64,000 bases of DNA from Trabulsiella odontotermitis (GTDB lineage: Bacteria; Pseudomonadota; Gammaproteobacteria; Enterobacterales; Enterobacteriaceae), in contig NZ_CP125781.1 in assembly GCF_030053895.1 (NCBI RefSeq), positions 4,340,001 through 4,404,000 of the forward strand, read 5' to 3'. Numbering within the stretch: position 1 is the stretch's first letter; the number at the start of each line of letters is the position of its first letter. The position numbers and the translations under genes are program-made. A model generated the notes under the pieces. It was not told the DNA's origin. It saw only the letters and a program-made list of their open reading frames with translations, and made no database searches. Shown here one piece after another: positions 19,623-32,384 of this stretch.

Positions 19623-20393
19623 ATGTTACGCATCGCAGACAAAACATTCGAATCACATCTCTTTACCGGCACCGGTAAATTTGCCTCGCCGCAGCTGATG
19701 GTGGAGGCCATTCGCGCTTCCGGCAGCCAGTTGGTCACGCTGGCAATGAAGCGCGTCAACGTGCACGAGCATAACGATGCCATCCTTGCGCCGCTGCTCG
19801 ACGCAGGTGTCACGCTGCTGCCCAACACGTCCGGCGCAAAAACAGCGGAAGAAGCTATTTTTGCCGCACAGCTGGCGCGGGAAGCGCTGGGCACACACTG
19901 GCTGAAACTGGAGATCCACCCGGATGCCCGCTGGCTGTTGCCGGATCCGATTGAAACCCTGAGAGCGGCAGAAAAACTGGTGCAGCAGGGATTTGTAGTA
20001 TTGCCTTATTGCGGGGCCGATCCCGTGCTGTGCAAACGTCTGGAAGAAGTCGGCTGCGCAGCCGTCATGCCGCTGGGGGCGCCGATTGGCTCCAACCAGG
20101 GGCTGGAAACCCGCGCAATGCTGGAGATCATCATCGAACAGGCCACCGTACCGGTGGTGGTGGACGCCGGTATCGGTGTGCCCAGCCATGCCACGCAGGC
20201 GCTGGAAATGGGTGCAGAGGCCGTGCTGGTTAACACGGCCATCGCCGTGGCGGACGACCCGGTGAAAATGGCGCAGGCGTTTCGTCTGGCCGTCGACGCC
20301 GGGCTGCTGGCGCGTGACGCCGTTCCGGGCACTCGCAGCGTTCAGGCGCAAGCCACCAGCCCGCTGACCGGTTTTCTGGAGGCGCTGTCATGA
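19623..20393 (+). CDS. thiG: Thiazole synthase ThiG
   Basis: ThiG condenses deoxyxylulose phosphate, dehydroglycine (from ThiH) and ThiS-thiocarboxylate into the thiazole phosphate. The 256-aa TIM barrel starts MLRIADKTFESHLFTGTGKF. It has the Schiff-base lysine region VTLAMKRVN near residue 45, PLGAPIGSNQGL near 145 and VVDAGIGVPSHA near 180. ATG 19623 follows AGGAGGTTGAA; an upstream in-frame start lies within thiS. It overlaps thiH by 4 nt (ATGA). Confidence 0.97.
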   Translation: MLRIADKTFESHLFTGTGKFASPQLMVEAIRASGSQLVTLAMKRVNVHEHNDAILAPLLDAGVTLLPNTSGAKTAEEAIFAAQLAREALGTHWLKLEIHPDARWLLPDPIETLRAAEKLVQQGFVVLPYCGADPVLCKRLEEVGCAAVMPLGAPIGSNQGLETRAMLEIIIEQATVPVVVDAGIGVPSHATQALEMGAEAVLVNTAIAVADDPVKMAQAFRLAVDAGLLARDAVPGTRSVQAQATSPLTGFLEALS

Positions 20394-21517
20394 GTACCTT
20401 TACCGAACGCTGGCGTCAGCTCGACTGGGACGACATTCGCCTGCGCATTAACAGCAAAACGCCTGCCGACGTTGAGCGGGCAATTGCGGCCCGTCAGCTG
20501 ACGCGGGATGACATGATGGCGTTGCTGTCGCCCGCGGCCAGCGCATATCTCGAGCCCCTGGCGCAACGCGCGCAGCGGCTGACACGCCAGCGCTTCGGCA
20601 ATACCGTCAGCTTTTATGTGCCACTGTATCTTTCTAATCTCTGCGCTAACGACTGCACCTATTGTGGTTTTTCAATGAGCAACCGCATTAAGCGTAAAAC
20701 ACTGGATGCGCAGGAGATTGATCGTGAATGCACCGCGATCCGTGAGCTGGGTTTTGAGCATCTGCTGCTGGTCACCGGCGAGCATCAGAAAAAAGTGGGG
20801 ATGGACTATTTTCGCCAGCATCTGCCGGCGATCCGCCGTCGTTTTGCCTCATTGCAGATGGAAGTGCAACCGATGTCGCAAGCGGACTATGCCGAGCTGA
20901 AAACACTCGGGCTGGATGGCGTGATGGTCTACCAGGAAACCTACCACGAGGCGATGTATGCGCAGCATCATCTTAAGGGCAATAAACAGGATTTCGTCTG
21001 GCGGCTGGAAACCCCGGACCGGCTGGGGAAAGCAGGCATCGATAAGATCGGGCTTGGCGCATTAATCGGCCTTTCCGACAGCTGGCGGGTGGATTGTTAC
21101 ATGGTGGCCGAGCATCTGCTGTGGATGCAGCAACACTACTGGAAGAGCCGCTATTCGGTCTCGTTTCCGCGTCTGCGGCCCTGTGCGGGCGGTATTGAAC
21201 CGGCATCTGTGATGGATGAGCGCCAACTGGTACAAGTGATTTGCGCTTTTCGCCTGCTGACGCCGGAGGTTGAACTGTCGCTTTCGACTCGTGAATCACC
21301 CTGGTTCCGCGACCGCGTAATCCCCTTAGCCATCAATAATGTCAGCGCGTTTTCCAAAACTCAGCCCGGCGGTTACGCGGATGATCATCCTGAACTGGAA
21401 CAGTTCGCACCGCATGATGGTCGCCGCCCGGAAGAGGTCGCCAGCGCGTTAATCGCCCAGGGATTACAGCCAGTATGGAAAGACTGGGACAGCTGGTTGG
21501 GACGCGCCTCGCAATAA
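20390..21517 (+). CDS. thiH: 2-iminoacetate synthase ThiH (radical SAM)
   Basis: ThiH cleaves tyrosine by a radical-SAM reaction to dehydroglycine (2-iminoacetate) and p-cresol, feeding ThiG. The 375-aa protein (E. coli 377) has the cluster motif CANDCTYCGFS (C-x3-C-x2-C) near residue 85. Other conserved parts are LLLVTGEHQKKVG, VYQETYHEAMY and SFPRLRPCAGG. It is the last gene of thiCEFSGH. Two GC-rich hairpins follow in the downstream region. Confidence 0.96.
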   Translation: MSTFTERWRQLDWDDIRLRINSKTPADVERAIAARQLTRDDMMALLSPAASAYLEPLAQRAQRLTRQRFGNTVSFYVPLYLSNLCANDCTYCGFSMSNRIKRKTLDAQEIDRECTAIRELGFEHLLLVTGEHQKKVGMDYFRQHLPAIRRRFASLQMEVQPMSQADYAELKTLGLDGVMVYQETYHEAMYAQHHLKGNKQDFVWRLETPDRLGKAGIDKIGLGALIGLSDSWRVDCYMVAEHLLWMQQHYWKSRYSVSFPRLRPCAGGIEPASVMDERQLVQVICAFRLLTPEVELSLSTRESPWFRDRVIPLAINNVSAFSKTQPGGYADDHPELEQFAPHDGRRPEEVASALIAQGLQPVWKDWDSWLGRASQ

Positions 21518-21572
21518 TCACGCAACATCTTGTCGCATGACGCTAAAGTCCTGATAACACTTCGCAAAGCCA

Positions 21573-21604
21573 GAACCGGGAAATTGAGCGTACTTTCCCG
21601 GTTC
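21573..21604 (+). terminator. Hairpin downstream of thiH (no U-tract)
   Basis: A perfect 11-bp inverted repeat, GAACCGGGAAA/TTTCCCGGTTC, has a 10-nt loop and begins 56 bp after the thiH stop. No T-run follows it, so it may be an mRNA-protecting or Rho-related 3' structure rather than an intrinsic terminator. Confidence 0.5.
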
Positions 21605-21640
21605 GCTACTCTGCATCCCGTCAGCAGTGGACGTTGACCA

Positions 21641-21669
21641 GGGCGGACACCTTCTTCCTCTGTCCGCCC
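21641..21669 (+). terminator. Second hairpin downstream of thiH
   Basis: A perfect 9-bp stem, GGGCGGACA/TGTCCGCCC, has an 11-nt loop. A T7 run occurs only about 17 nt later (near 21686-21692), so intrinsic termination is possible but not standard. Apart from the two hairpins, the intergenic stretch 21518-21819 holds only the CRP-like site at 21729. Confidence 0.45.
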
Positions 21670-21728
21670 TGCCCTCAATAGCTGATTTTTTTATACGAGA
21701 AAACAAGACTGTAACCGGTTTCATTTTT

Positions 21729-21744
21729 TGTGATGACTTACACA
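21729..21744. promoter_or_regulatory. CRP-like site upstream of the PTS pair
   Basis: TGTGA-N6-ACACA matches the CRP consensus TGTGA-N6-TCACA at 9 of 10 fixed positions. It lies about 76 bp upstream of the IIB start, and a weak TTGTTC (near 21762) with an ATAAAG-type -10 follows. cAMP-CRP activation is inference. Confidence 0.5.
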
Positions 21745-21819
21745 CAATCACTGCAAAGCGGTTGTTCTCCGTTTCTGCACGGGATAAAGAATAGCTATCG
21801 ACAACCACGAGGGGGAGTT

Positions 21820-22125
21820 ATGAAGAACATTGTTTTATGCTGTGCCGCCGGGATGTCCACCAGCATGCTGGTTCAACGTATGAAAGATGCGGCCCAGAAA
21901 AAAGGCGTGGAAGTCTCCATCAAGGCCGTGCCGGTGGCTGAGTTTAAGGACAACATCGCCACGGCAGATATTGTCCTGCTGGGCCCGCAGGTAAAATACG
22001 AGCTGGCAAAACTCCAGGCGCAGGCCGAACCGCTGGGTAAGAAGGTCGCGGTCATCGACATGATGGATTACGGCATGATGAAAGGCGACGCTGTGCTTGA
22101 TAAAGCGCTAAAACTGATGGAGTAA
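21820..22125 (+). CDS. PTS lactose/cellobiose-family EIIB component (orphan)
   Basis: This 101-aa protein resembles ChbB/CelA-type EIIB, which takes phosphate from EIIA and passes it to the sugar bound by the membrane EIIC. The phosphorylation loop CCAAGMSTSMLV is near the N terminus; by alignment with ChbB (FCSAGMSTS) the active Cys is Cys8. VLLGPQVKYEL and VIDMMDYGMMKGD are the other family landmarks. The ATG at 21820 follows a strong GGGGGAG site. The gene lies 2 bp ahead of an EIIA gene, but no EIIC, glycosidase or regulator is in the window. The substrate is unknown. Either the permease is elsewhere or the pair acts in phosphorelay signalling. Confidence 0.85.
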   Translation: MKNIVLCCAAGMSTSMLVQRMKDAAQKKGVEVSIKAVPVAEFKDNIATADIVLLGPQVKYELAKLQAQAEPLGKKVAVIDMMDYGMMKGDAVLDKALKLME

Positions 22126-22127
22126 AC

Positions 22128-22445
22128 ATGGAAGATCTAGAAACTACGATCATGGAGTTGCTGGTAAATGCAGGTGCCGCTCGCAGTTCTGCCCTCACCG
22201 CGTTGCAAATGGCGCGCAGGGGTGAGTTTGCGAATGCGGAAAAAGCGATGGAAGAGTCGCGCGAATTTGTTAAGCACGCGCATACCATCCAGACGAAACT
22301 GATTGGGCTCGACGAAGGCACCGGAAAGCTGCCGGTGAATCTGATTACCGTTCACTCGCAGGATCACCTGATGAACGCCATGGTGATTCAGGACCTGGCT
22401 GGCGACATGATTGAACTTTACCGCCGTCTGCCACCCGCGCAGTAA
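22128..22445 (+). CDS. PTS lactose/cellobiose-family EIIA component (orphan)
   Basis: This 105-aa three-helix EIIA is of the ChbA/LacF type. It accepts phosphate from HPr and gives it to EIIB. The active site is in LITVHSQDHLM: His76 fits the phosphorylated His and Asp79 the metal-binding Asp of the family. Other family marks are NAGAARSSALTALQMARRGEF and HTIQTKLI. It forms a two-gene unit with EIIB and ends just before the shared terminator with convergent rpoC. E. coli K-12 has htrC at this position, so the pair is an alternative cargo at the thiH-rpoC site. Confidence 0.87.
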   Translation: MEDLETTIMELLVNAGAARSSALTALQMARRGEFANAEKAMEESREFVKHAHTIQTKLIGLDEGTGKLPVNLITVHSQDHLMNAMVIQDLAGDMIELYRRLPPAQ

Positions 22446-22470
22446 TAACAACAATACTCAGTCACATATA

Positions 22471-22496
22471 AAAAAACCCGCCGAAGCGGGTTTTTT
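22471..22496. terminator. Bidirectional terminator between PTS EIIA and rpoC
   Basis: A6 and T6 runs flank the stem CCCGC/GCGGG with a CGAA loop, so it serves both strands. It lies 26 bp after the EIIA stop and 17 bp after the rpoC stop on the minus strand. Confidence 0.92.
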
Positions 22497-22513
22497 ATTC
22501 AGGTCAGCAACGA

Positions 22514-26737
<4,224 letters not shown>

Positions 26738-26813
26738 GGATTTGCTCCCGTCGGAGTTAGCACACTCTGCTGCCGGGTTTTACCCCGACAGCAGTGACCT
26801 GTTTGAGCGAGAA

Positions 26814-29800
26814 TTACTCGTCTTCCAGTTCGATGTTGATACCCAGCGAACGAATCTCTTTCAACAGTACGTTGAAGGACTCTGGCATGCCCGGCTCCAT
26901 CTGATGGTTGCCGTCCACGATGTTTTTATACATCTTGGTACGACCGTTCACGTCATCAGACTTAACGGTGAGCATTTCCTGCAGGGTGTAGGCGGCGCCA
27001 TATGCTTCCAGCGCCCACACTTCCATCTCCCCGAAGCGCTGACCACCGAACTGCGCCTTACCACCCAGCGGCTGCTGAGTAACCAGGCTGTAGGAACCGG
27101 TAGAACGCGCATGCATTTTGTCATCAACCAGGTGGTTCAGTTTCAGCATATACATGTAGCCAACGGTAACCTGGCGCTCGAATTGCTCACCGGTACGACC
27201 GTCGAACAGAGTGATCTGACCGGAAGTCGGCAGGCCACCCAGCTGTAACAGTTCCTTAATTTCTGACTCTTTCGCACCGTCGAAGACCGGCGTTGCGATC
27301 GGCATGCCTTTACGCAGGTTTTCTGCCAGACGCAGAACTTCTTCATCGCTGAAGGTGCTCAGGTCGACTTTCTGACGAACGTCAGCGCCCAGATCGTACG
27401 CACGCTGGATGAATTCGCGCAGTTTCGCGACTTCTTGCTGCTGTTTCAGCATGGCGTTGATCTTATCGCCGATACCTTTCGCAGCCATACCCAGGTGGGT
27501 TTCGAGGATCTGACCGATGTTCATACGAGACGGTACGCCCAGCGGGTTCAGTACGATGTCTACCGGCGTACCGTTTTCATCGTAAGGCATATCCTCGATC
27601 GGGTTGATCTTGGAGATAACACCCTTGTTACCGTGACGACCCGCCATTTTATCACCCGGCTGGATCTGACGTTTAACGGCCAGATACACCTTAACAATCT
27701 TCAGCACGCCCGGTGCCAGATCGTCGCCCTGAGTGATTTTGCGGCGTTTCGCTTCGAGTTTCTTCTCGAACTCGTGCTTCAGTTCGTCATACTGCTCAGC
27801 CAGTTGTTCCAGCTGATTTTGTTTCTCTTCGTCGGTCAGGCCCAGTTCCAGCCAGCGATCGCGCGGCAGTTTGTCGAGCTTCTCAGCTTCAACACCACCG
27901 GAGACCAGCACCGCGTAGATACGACCAAACAGACCGGCTTCGAGGATCTGCAGTTCTTCAGACAGGTCTTTCTTCGCCTGTTTGAGCTGCATTTCTTCGA
28001 TTTCCAGCGCACGTTTGTCTTTCTCTACGCCATCACGGGTAAAGACCTGAACGTCGATAACGGTACCCGATACGCCATTCGGTACGCGCAGAGAAGAGTC
28101 TTTAACGTCAGACGCTTTCTCACCGAAGATCGCGCGCAGCAGCTTCTCTTCCGGAGTCAGCTGGGTTTCACCTTTCGGCGTTACCTTACCAACCAGGATG
28201 TCGCCGCCGGTGACTTCTGCACCGATGTAAACGATACCGGATTCATCCAGTTTGGAGAGCGCCGCTTCACCCACGTTCGGGATGTCGGCGGTGATCTCTT
28301 CTGGCCCCAGCTTGGTGTCACGGGACACACACGCCAGTTCCTGGATGTGAATAGTAGTGAAACGATCTTCCTGAACCACACGCTCGGAGACGAGGATGGA
28401 GTCTTCGAAGTTGTAGCCGTTCCACGGCATGAATGCGACACGCATGTTCTGACCGAGCGCCAGTTCACCGAGGTCGGTGGACGGACCGTCAGCCAGCACG
28501 TCGCCGCGCTCAACCGGCTCACCCAGAGACACACACGGCATCTGGTTGATGCAGGTGTTCTGGTTAGAACGGGTGTACTTGGTCAGGTTATAGATGTCGA
28601 TACCTGCTTCGCCCGGGTACATCTCGTCTTCGTTAACTTTGATAACGATACGGGACGCATCCACGTACTGAACCAGACCGCCACGCTTAGCCACCGCAGT
28701 AACACCGGAGTCAACGGCAACAGCACGTTCCATACCGGTACCGACCAGCGGCTTATCAGAGCGCAGAGTCGGAACGGCCTGACGTTGCATGTTCGCACCC
28801 ATCAATGCACGGTTGGCGTCATCGTGTTCCAGGAACGGGATCAGGGACGCACCGACGGAAACCACCTGCTGTGTGGAAACGTCCATGTAGTCAACCTGGT
28901 CTGCGCTGAACAGGCTGGATTCGCCTTTGCTGCGGCAGGTGACCAGATCGTCTACGAAACGACCTTCTTCCGTCAGGTTGGTGTTCGCCTGAGCGATAAC
29001 GTAGTTACCTTCCTCAATCGCGGACAGGTAATGAATTTCGTCAGTCACCACACCGTCAGTCACTTTACGATACGGAGTCTCAAGGAAACCATATTCGTTA
29101 GTCTGCGCATAAACGGACAGGGAGTTGATCAGACCGATGTTCGGACCTTCAGGCGTTTCGATAGGACATACGCGACCGTAGTGGGTCGGGTGTACGTCTC
29201 GAACTTCGAAGCCTGCACGCTCACGGGTCAGACCGCCTGGGCCGAGTGCAGAGATACGACGCTTGTGCGTGATCTCAGACAGCGGGTTGTTCTGGTCCAT
29301 AAACTGAGACAGCTGGCTGGAGCCAAAGAACTCTTTCACTGCGGCGGAAATCGGCTTGGCGTTGATCATATCCTGCGGCATCAGGGTATCGAGGTCGCCC
29401 AGAGACAGACGCTCTTTCACCGCACGCTCTACACGCACCAGGCCAACGCGGAACTGGTTTTCCGCCATTTCGCCAACGGAACGGATACGACGGTTGCCGA
29501 GGTGGTCGATATCGTCCACTTCGCCTTTACCGTTACGGATATCAATGAGCTTTTTCATGACATCAATGATGTCTTCTTTGCTCAGGATGCCGGAACCTTC
29601 GATTTCATCGCGCAGCAGAGAACGGTTGAATTTCATGCGACCTACCGCGGACAGATCATAGCGGTCTTCGGAGAAGAACAGGTTCTCAAACAGGCTTTCA
29701 GCCGCTTCGCGAGTCGGCGGTTCACCCGGGCGCATCATGCGGTAGATTTCTACCAGCGCGCTCAGACGATCGTTGGTCGGGTCGATACGTACGGTCTCAG

Positions 29801-30842
29801 ACATGTACGGACCGTGGTCCAGATCGTTGGTGAACAGCGTTTCGATACGCTTGTGACCAGCCTGACTCAGCTTAGCCAGCAGATCCAGGCTCAGCTCCAT
29901 GTTTGCAGAGCAGATCAGCTCGCCAGTCGATTCGTCAACGTAGTCTTTCGCAGACACTTTGCCAGCAATGTACTCAACCGGGACTTCGATAAGTTTGATA
30001 TCGTCTTTTTCCAGCTGGCGGATATGGCGCGCGGTAATGCGGCGGCCTTTTTCCACGTACACTTTGCCATCAGCTTCGATGTCAAAGGAAGCGGTTTCAC
30101 CACGCAGGCGTTCCGGCACCAGTTCCATCTGCAGCTTGTTGTCGCGAATTTCGAAGACCACTTTTTCGAAGAACAGATCGAGGATCTGCTCAGTGGTGTA
30201 ATTCAGCGCACGCAGAATGATGGTCGCAGGCAGTTTACGACGACGGTCGATACGAACGAACAGGTTGTCTTTCGGATCGAACTCGAAGTCCAGCCAGGAA
30301 CCACGGTAAGGAATGATTCGTGCGTTATACAGTACTTTACCGGAAGAGTGGGTCTTACCTTTGTCACTGTCAAAGAAGACGCCAGGGCTACGGTGCAGCT
30401 GAGAAACGATAACACGCTCGGTACCGTTGATAACGAAGGTACCGTTGTCTGTCATGAGTGGAATTTCACCCATGTAGACTTCTTGTTCTTTGATGTCTTT
30501 AACGGTGCCTTCCGGCGCTTCGCGCTCGTAGATCACCAGACGCAGTTTAACGCGCAGTGGGGCGGAATAGGTCACGCCGCGGATCTGACATTCCTGAACG
30601 TCAAACACCGGTTCGCCAAGGCGGTAGCTGACGTATTGCAGCTCTGAATTACCGCTGTAGCTCTGAATCGGGAACACGGAGCGGAAAGCAGCTTCCAGAC
30701 CGTACTGCCCTTCAGGATCTTGCTCGATAAACTTCTGGAACGAGTCAAGCTGGATAGAAAGGAGATATGGCACATCCAGAACTTGTGGACGTTTACCAAA
30801 ATCCTTACGAATACGTTTTTTCTCGGTATAGGAGTAAACCAT
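26814..30842 (-). CDS. rpoB: DNA-directed RNA polymerase beta subunit
   Basis: RpoB is the 1342-aa beta subunit, the same length as in E. coli. ATG at 30840-30842 (MVYSYTEKKRIRKDFGKRP) is chosen after AGGAACCCT; the frame is open 33 codons further into the rplL-rpoB leader. The rifampicin-pocket cluster reads SQLSQFMDQNNPLSEITHKR followed by RISALGPGG. The residues most often changed in resistance (Asp516, His526, Ser531 in E. coli numbering) are wild type. The C-terminal clamp region MEVWALEAYGAAYTLQEML and final GINIELEDE are intact. An unusually long open frame on the opposite strand is a composition artefact. Confidence 0.99.
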   Translation of the reverse strand: MVYSYTEKKRIRKDFGKRPQVLDVPYLLSIQLDSFQKFIEQDPEGQYGLEAAFRSVFPIQSYSGNSELQYVSYRLGEPVFDVQECQIRGVTYSAPLRVKLRLVIYEREAPEGTVKDIKEQEVYMGEIPLMTDNGTFVINGTERVIVSQLHRSPGVFFDSDKGKTHSSGKVLYNARIIPYRGSWLDFEFDPKDNLFVRIDRRRKLPATIILRALNYTTEQILDLFFEKVVFEIRDNKLQMELVPERLRGETASFDIEADGKVYVEKGRRITARHIRQLEKDDIKLIEVPVEYIAGKVSAKDYVDESTGELICSANMELSLDLLAKLSQAGHKRIETLFTNDLDHGPYMSETVRIDPTNDRLSALVEIYRMMRPGEPPTREAAESLFENLFFSEDRYDLSAVGRMKFNRSLLRDEIEGSGILSKEDIIDVMKKLIDIRNGKGEVDDIDHLGNRRIRSVGEMAENQFRVGLVRVERAVKERLSLGDLDTLMPQDMINAKPISAAVKEFFGSSQLSQFMDQNNPLSEITHKRRISALGPGGLTRERAGFEVRDVHPTHYGRVCPIETPEGPNIGLINSLSVYAQTNEYGFLETPYRKVTDGVVTDEIHYLSAIEEGNYVIAQANTNLTEEGRFVDDLVTCRSKGESSLFSADQVDYMDVSTQQVVSVGASLIPFLEHDDANRALMGANMQRQAVPTLRSDKPLVGTGMERAVAVDSGVTAVAKRGGLVQYVDASRIVIKVNEDEMYPGEAGIDIYNLTKYTRSNQNTCINQMPCVSLGEPVERGDVLADGPSTDLGELALGQNMRVAFMPWNGYNFEDSILVSERVVQEDRFTTIHIQELACVSRDTKLGPEEITADIPNVGEAALSKLDESGIVYIGAEVTGGDILVGKVTPKGETQLTPEEKLLRAIFGEKASDVKDSSLRVPNGVSGTVIDVQVFTRDGVEKDKRALEIEEMQLKQAKKDLSEELQILEAGLFGRIYAVLVSGGVEAEKLDKLPRDRWLELGLTDEEKQNQLEQLAEQYDELKHEFEKKLEAKRRKITQGDDLAPGVLKIVKVYLAVKRQIQPGDKMAGRHGNKGVISKINPIEDMPYDENGTPVDIVLNPLGVPSRMNIGQILETHLGMAAKGIGDKINAMLKQQQEVAKLREFIQRAYDLGADVRQKVDLSTFSDEEVLRLAENLRKGMPIATPVFDGAKESEIKELLQLGGLPTSGQITLFDGRTGEQFERQVTVGYMYMLKLNHLVDDKMHARSTGSYSLVTQQPLGGKAQFGGQRFGEMEVWALEAYGAAYTLQEMLTVKSDDVNGRTKMYKNIVDGNHQMEPGMPESFNVLLKEIRSLGINIELEDE

Positions 30843-31046
30843 AGGGTTCCTCAGCTCGCTGACAAGTCGACCCATCTGCCCATCGTGGGGCAGTTTGTGC
30901 AACACCATTTTGTTGACCGGAAAATGGAACACTTTCCGCAATGCTTGTTGCTATCACGCTTAAATCATTTCATTGCGATTTACACAGAGCGGGCACCCTG
31001 TCGCAGTATATTAAGTCGTCGATAGAAACAAGCATTGTCAGGACAA

Positions 31047-31077
31047 CCAGTAGTCAAACAGTGTGAAATGCTACTGG
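31047..31077 (-). promoter_or_regulatory. rplL-rpoB processing hairpin (RNase III site)
   Basis: CCAGTAG/CTACTGG pair around a 17-nt loop on the minus strand, downstream of the attenuator. E. coli has an RNase III cleavage hairpin at this place with nearly the same sequence. Confidence 0.7.
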
Positions 31078-31090
31078 CGCCTTACAGCGC

Positions 31091-31121
31091 AAAAAGGCTG
31101 GTGACCAAAAAGTCACCAGCC
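31091..31121 (-). terminator. rplL-rpoB attenuator
   Basis: GGCTGGTGAC/GTCACCAGCC (10 bp) is followed by TTTTT on the minus strand, 39 bp after the rplL stop. This is the partial terminator that sets the lower level of rpoBC against rplJL in E. coli. The rest of the 318-bp gap 30843-31160 is leader RNA with the RNase III hairpin and no gene. Confidence 0.92.
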
Positions 31122-31160
31122 ATCAGCCTGATTTCTCAGGCTGCAACCGGAAGGGTTGGC

Positions 31161-31532
31161 TTATTTAACTTCAACTTCAGCGCCAGCTTCTTCCAGAGAT
31201 TTTTTCAGAGCTTCTGCGTCATCTTTGCTCACGCCTTCTTTCAGAGCGGCCGGAGCAGATTCTACCAGGTCTTTAGCTTCTTTCAGACCCAGGCCAGTAG
31301 CGCCACGTACTGCTTTGATTACAGCAACTTTGTTAGCACCAGCAGCTTTCAGAATTACGTCGAATTCAGTTTTCTCTTCAGCAGCTTCAGTTGCAGCGCC
31401 AGCGCCAGCAACAGCTACAGCAGCAGCAGCAGAAACACCGAATTTTTCTTCCATTGCAGAGATCAGTTCTACAACGTCCATTACGGACATAGCGGCAACT
31501 GCTTCAATGATTTGATCTTTAGTGATAGACAT
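31161..31532 (-). CDS. rplL: 50S ribosomal protein L7/L12
   Basis: L7/L12 forms the mobile stalk that recruits and activates translational GTPases. The 123-aa protein has the N-terminal dimer domain (MSITKDQIIEAVAAMSVMDV), an Ala/Gly/Val-rich hinge and the globular C-terminal domain (KTEFDVILKAAGANKVAVIK). It is two residues longer than E. coli L7/L12 (121). The extra residues lie in the hinge, VAGAGAATEAAEE, where E. coli has VAAGPVEAAEE. It follows rplJ by 66 bp and is translationally linked to it. Confidence 0.98.
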   Translation of the reverse strand: MSITKDQIIEAVAAMSVMDVVELISAMEEKFGVSAAAAVAVAGAGAATEAAEEKTEFDVILKAAGANKVAVIKAVRGATGLGLKEAKDLVESAPAALKEGVSKDDAEALKKSLEEAGAEVEVK

Positions 31533-31598
31533 TTAAATTGTTCCTGAATATCAGAATAAGTTTATACGTAAGCGTATGCGTTACACAGATAACTGCGA

Positions 31599-32096
31599 TT
31601 ACGCAGCTTCTTTCGCATCGCGAACAGCAGCCAGAGTGCGAACCAGTTTGCCAGCAGCGGCTTCTTTCATGGTTGCCATCAGGCGTGCAATTGCTTCTTC
31701 GTAGGTCGGCAGGGTTGCCAGGCGATCGATCTGGGATGCCGGGATCAACTCACCTTCAAAGGCTGCAGCTTTGACCTCAAATTTTGCATTCGCTTTCGCG
31801 AACTCTTTGAACAGACGAGCAGCAGCGCCCGGGTGTTCCATAGAGTATGCAATCAGGGTCGGACCAACAAACGTGTCTTTCAGGCACTCGAACTGAGTAC
31901 CTTCAACAACGCGGCGCAGCAGGGTGTTACGAACAACACGCATGTATACGCCAGCTTCACGACCTGCTTTACGCAGTTCAGTCATTTTATCTACAGTTAC
32001 GCCACGGGAATCCGCAACTACTGCAGACAGCGCGCCTTTGGCTACTTCGCTGACTTCAGCAACAATCGCTTGTTTGTCTTGAAGATTTAAAGCCAT
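31599..32096 (-). CDS. rplJ: 50S ribosomal protein L10
   Basis: L10 anchors L7/L12 dimers to the ribosome and represses its own operon. The 165-aa length equals E. coli. It starts MALNLQDKQAIVAEVSEVAK; the C-terminal helix that binds L7/L12 ends LAAVRDAKEAA. The ATG follows CAGGAGC. The L10 leader RNA lies upstream in the rplA-rplJ gap. Confidence 0.98.
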   Translation of the reverse strand: MALNLQDKQAIVAEVSEVAKGALSAVVADSRGVTVDKMTELRKAGREAGVYMRVVRNTLLRRVVEGTQFECLKDTFVGPTLIAYSMEHPGAAARLFKEFAKANAKFEVKAAAFEGELIPASQIDRLATLPTYEEAIARLMATMKEAAAGKLVRTLAAVRDAKEAA

Positions 32097-32217
32097 TAGC
32101 TTTGCTCCTGGATGTTTGCCAGAGAAAATCTCTGGAACTCACTTCACTCTTTCCAACGAAAAGAGCGTCTAAACACGGTGAGCAGAAACAAGCCAAAAGT
32201 ATAAAAAATAATCTTAG

Positions 32218-32303
32218 CGTTCTGTCACCGTCTACGCAGGGGATTAAGTCTCTTGCGAAACACCTGCGGTCTTCGACGGAGGCCTGGATAGGCCAGGCTC
32301 CAA
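32218..32303 (-). promoter_or_regulatory. L10 leader (rplJ autoregulatory RNA)
   Basis: On the minus strand the gap between rplA and rplJ contains GGAGCCTGGCCTATCCAGGC, a stem, and then GCAGGTGTTTCGC and GACGGTGACAGAACG. These are nearly identical to the E. coli region where L10-(L7/L12)4 binds to repress translation. The rplJ promoter should lie just upstream, near 32303-32384. Confidence 0.82.
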
Positions 32304-32384
32304 CGAACATATCTTTAGCCGCTAACTTTAGTTAGCAAACGTGGGGGTAAGATTGTAGACAAATCCACCGCCCACGTAAAGGCA

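Noticed and set aside
27435..30647. A 1070-codon open frame on the plus strand opposite rpoB
   Set aside because: Its translation has no recognisable domain. It mirrors the strongly biased codon use of the highly expressed rpoB, which removes stop codons from one antisense frame. Similar shorter shadows lie opposite rpoC (25103-26383) and tufB (34918-36027).
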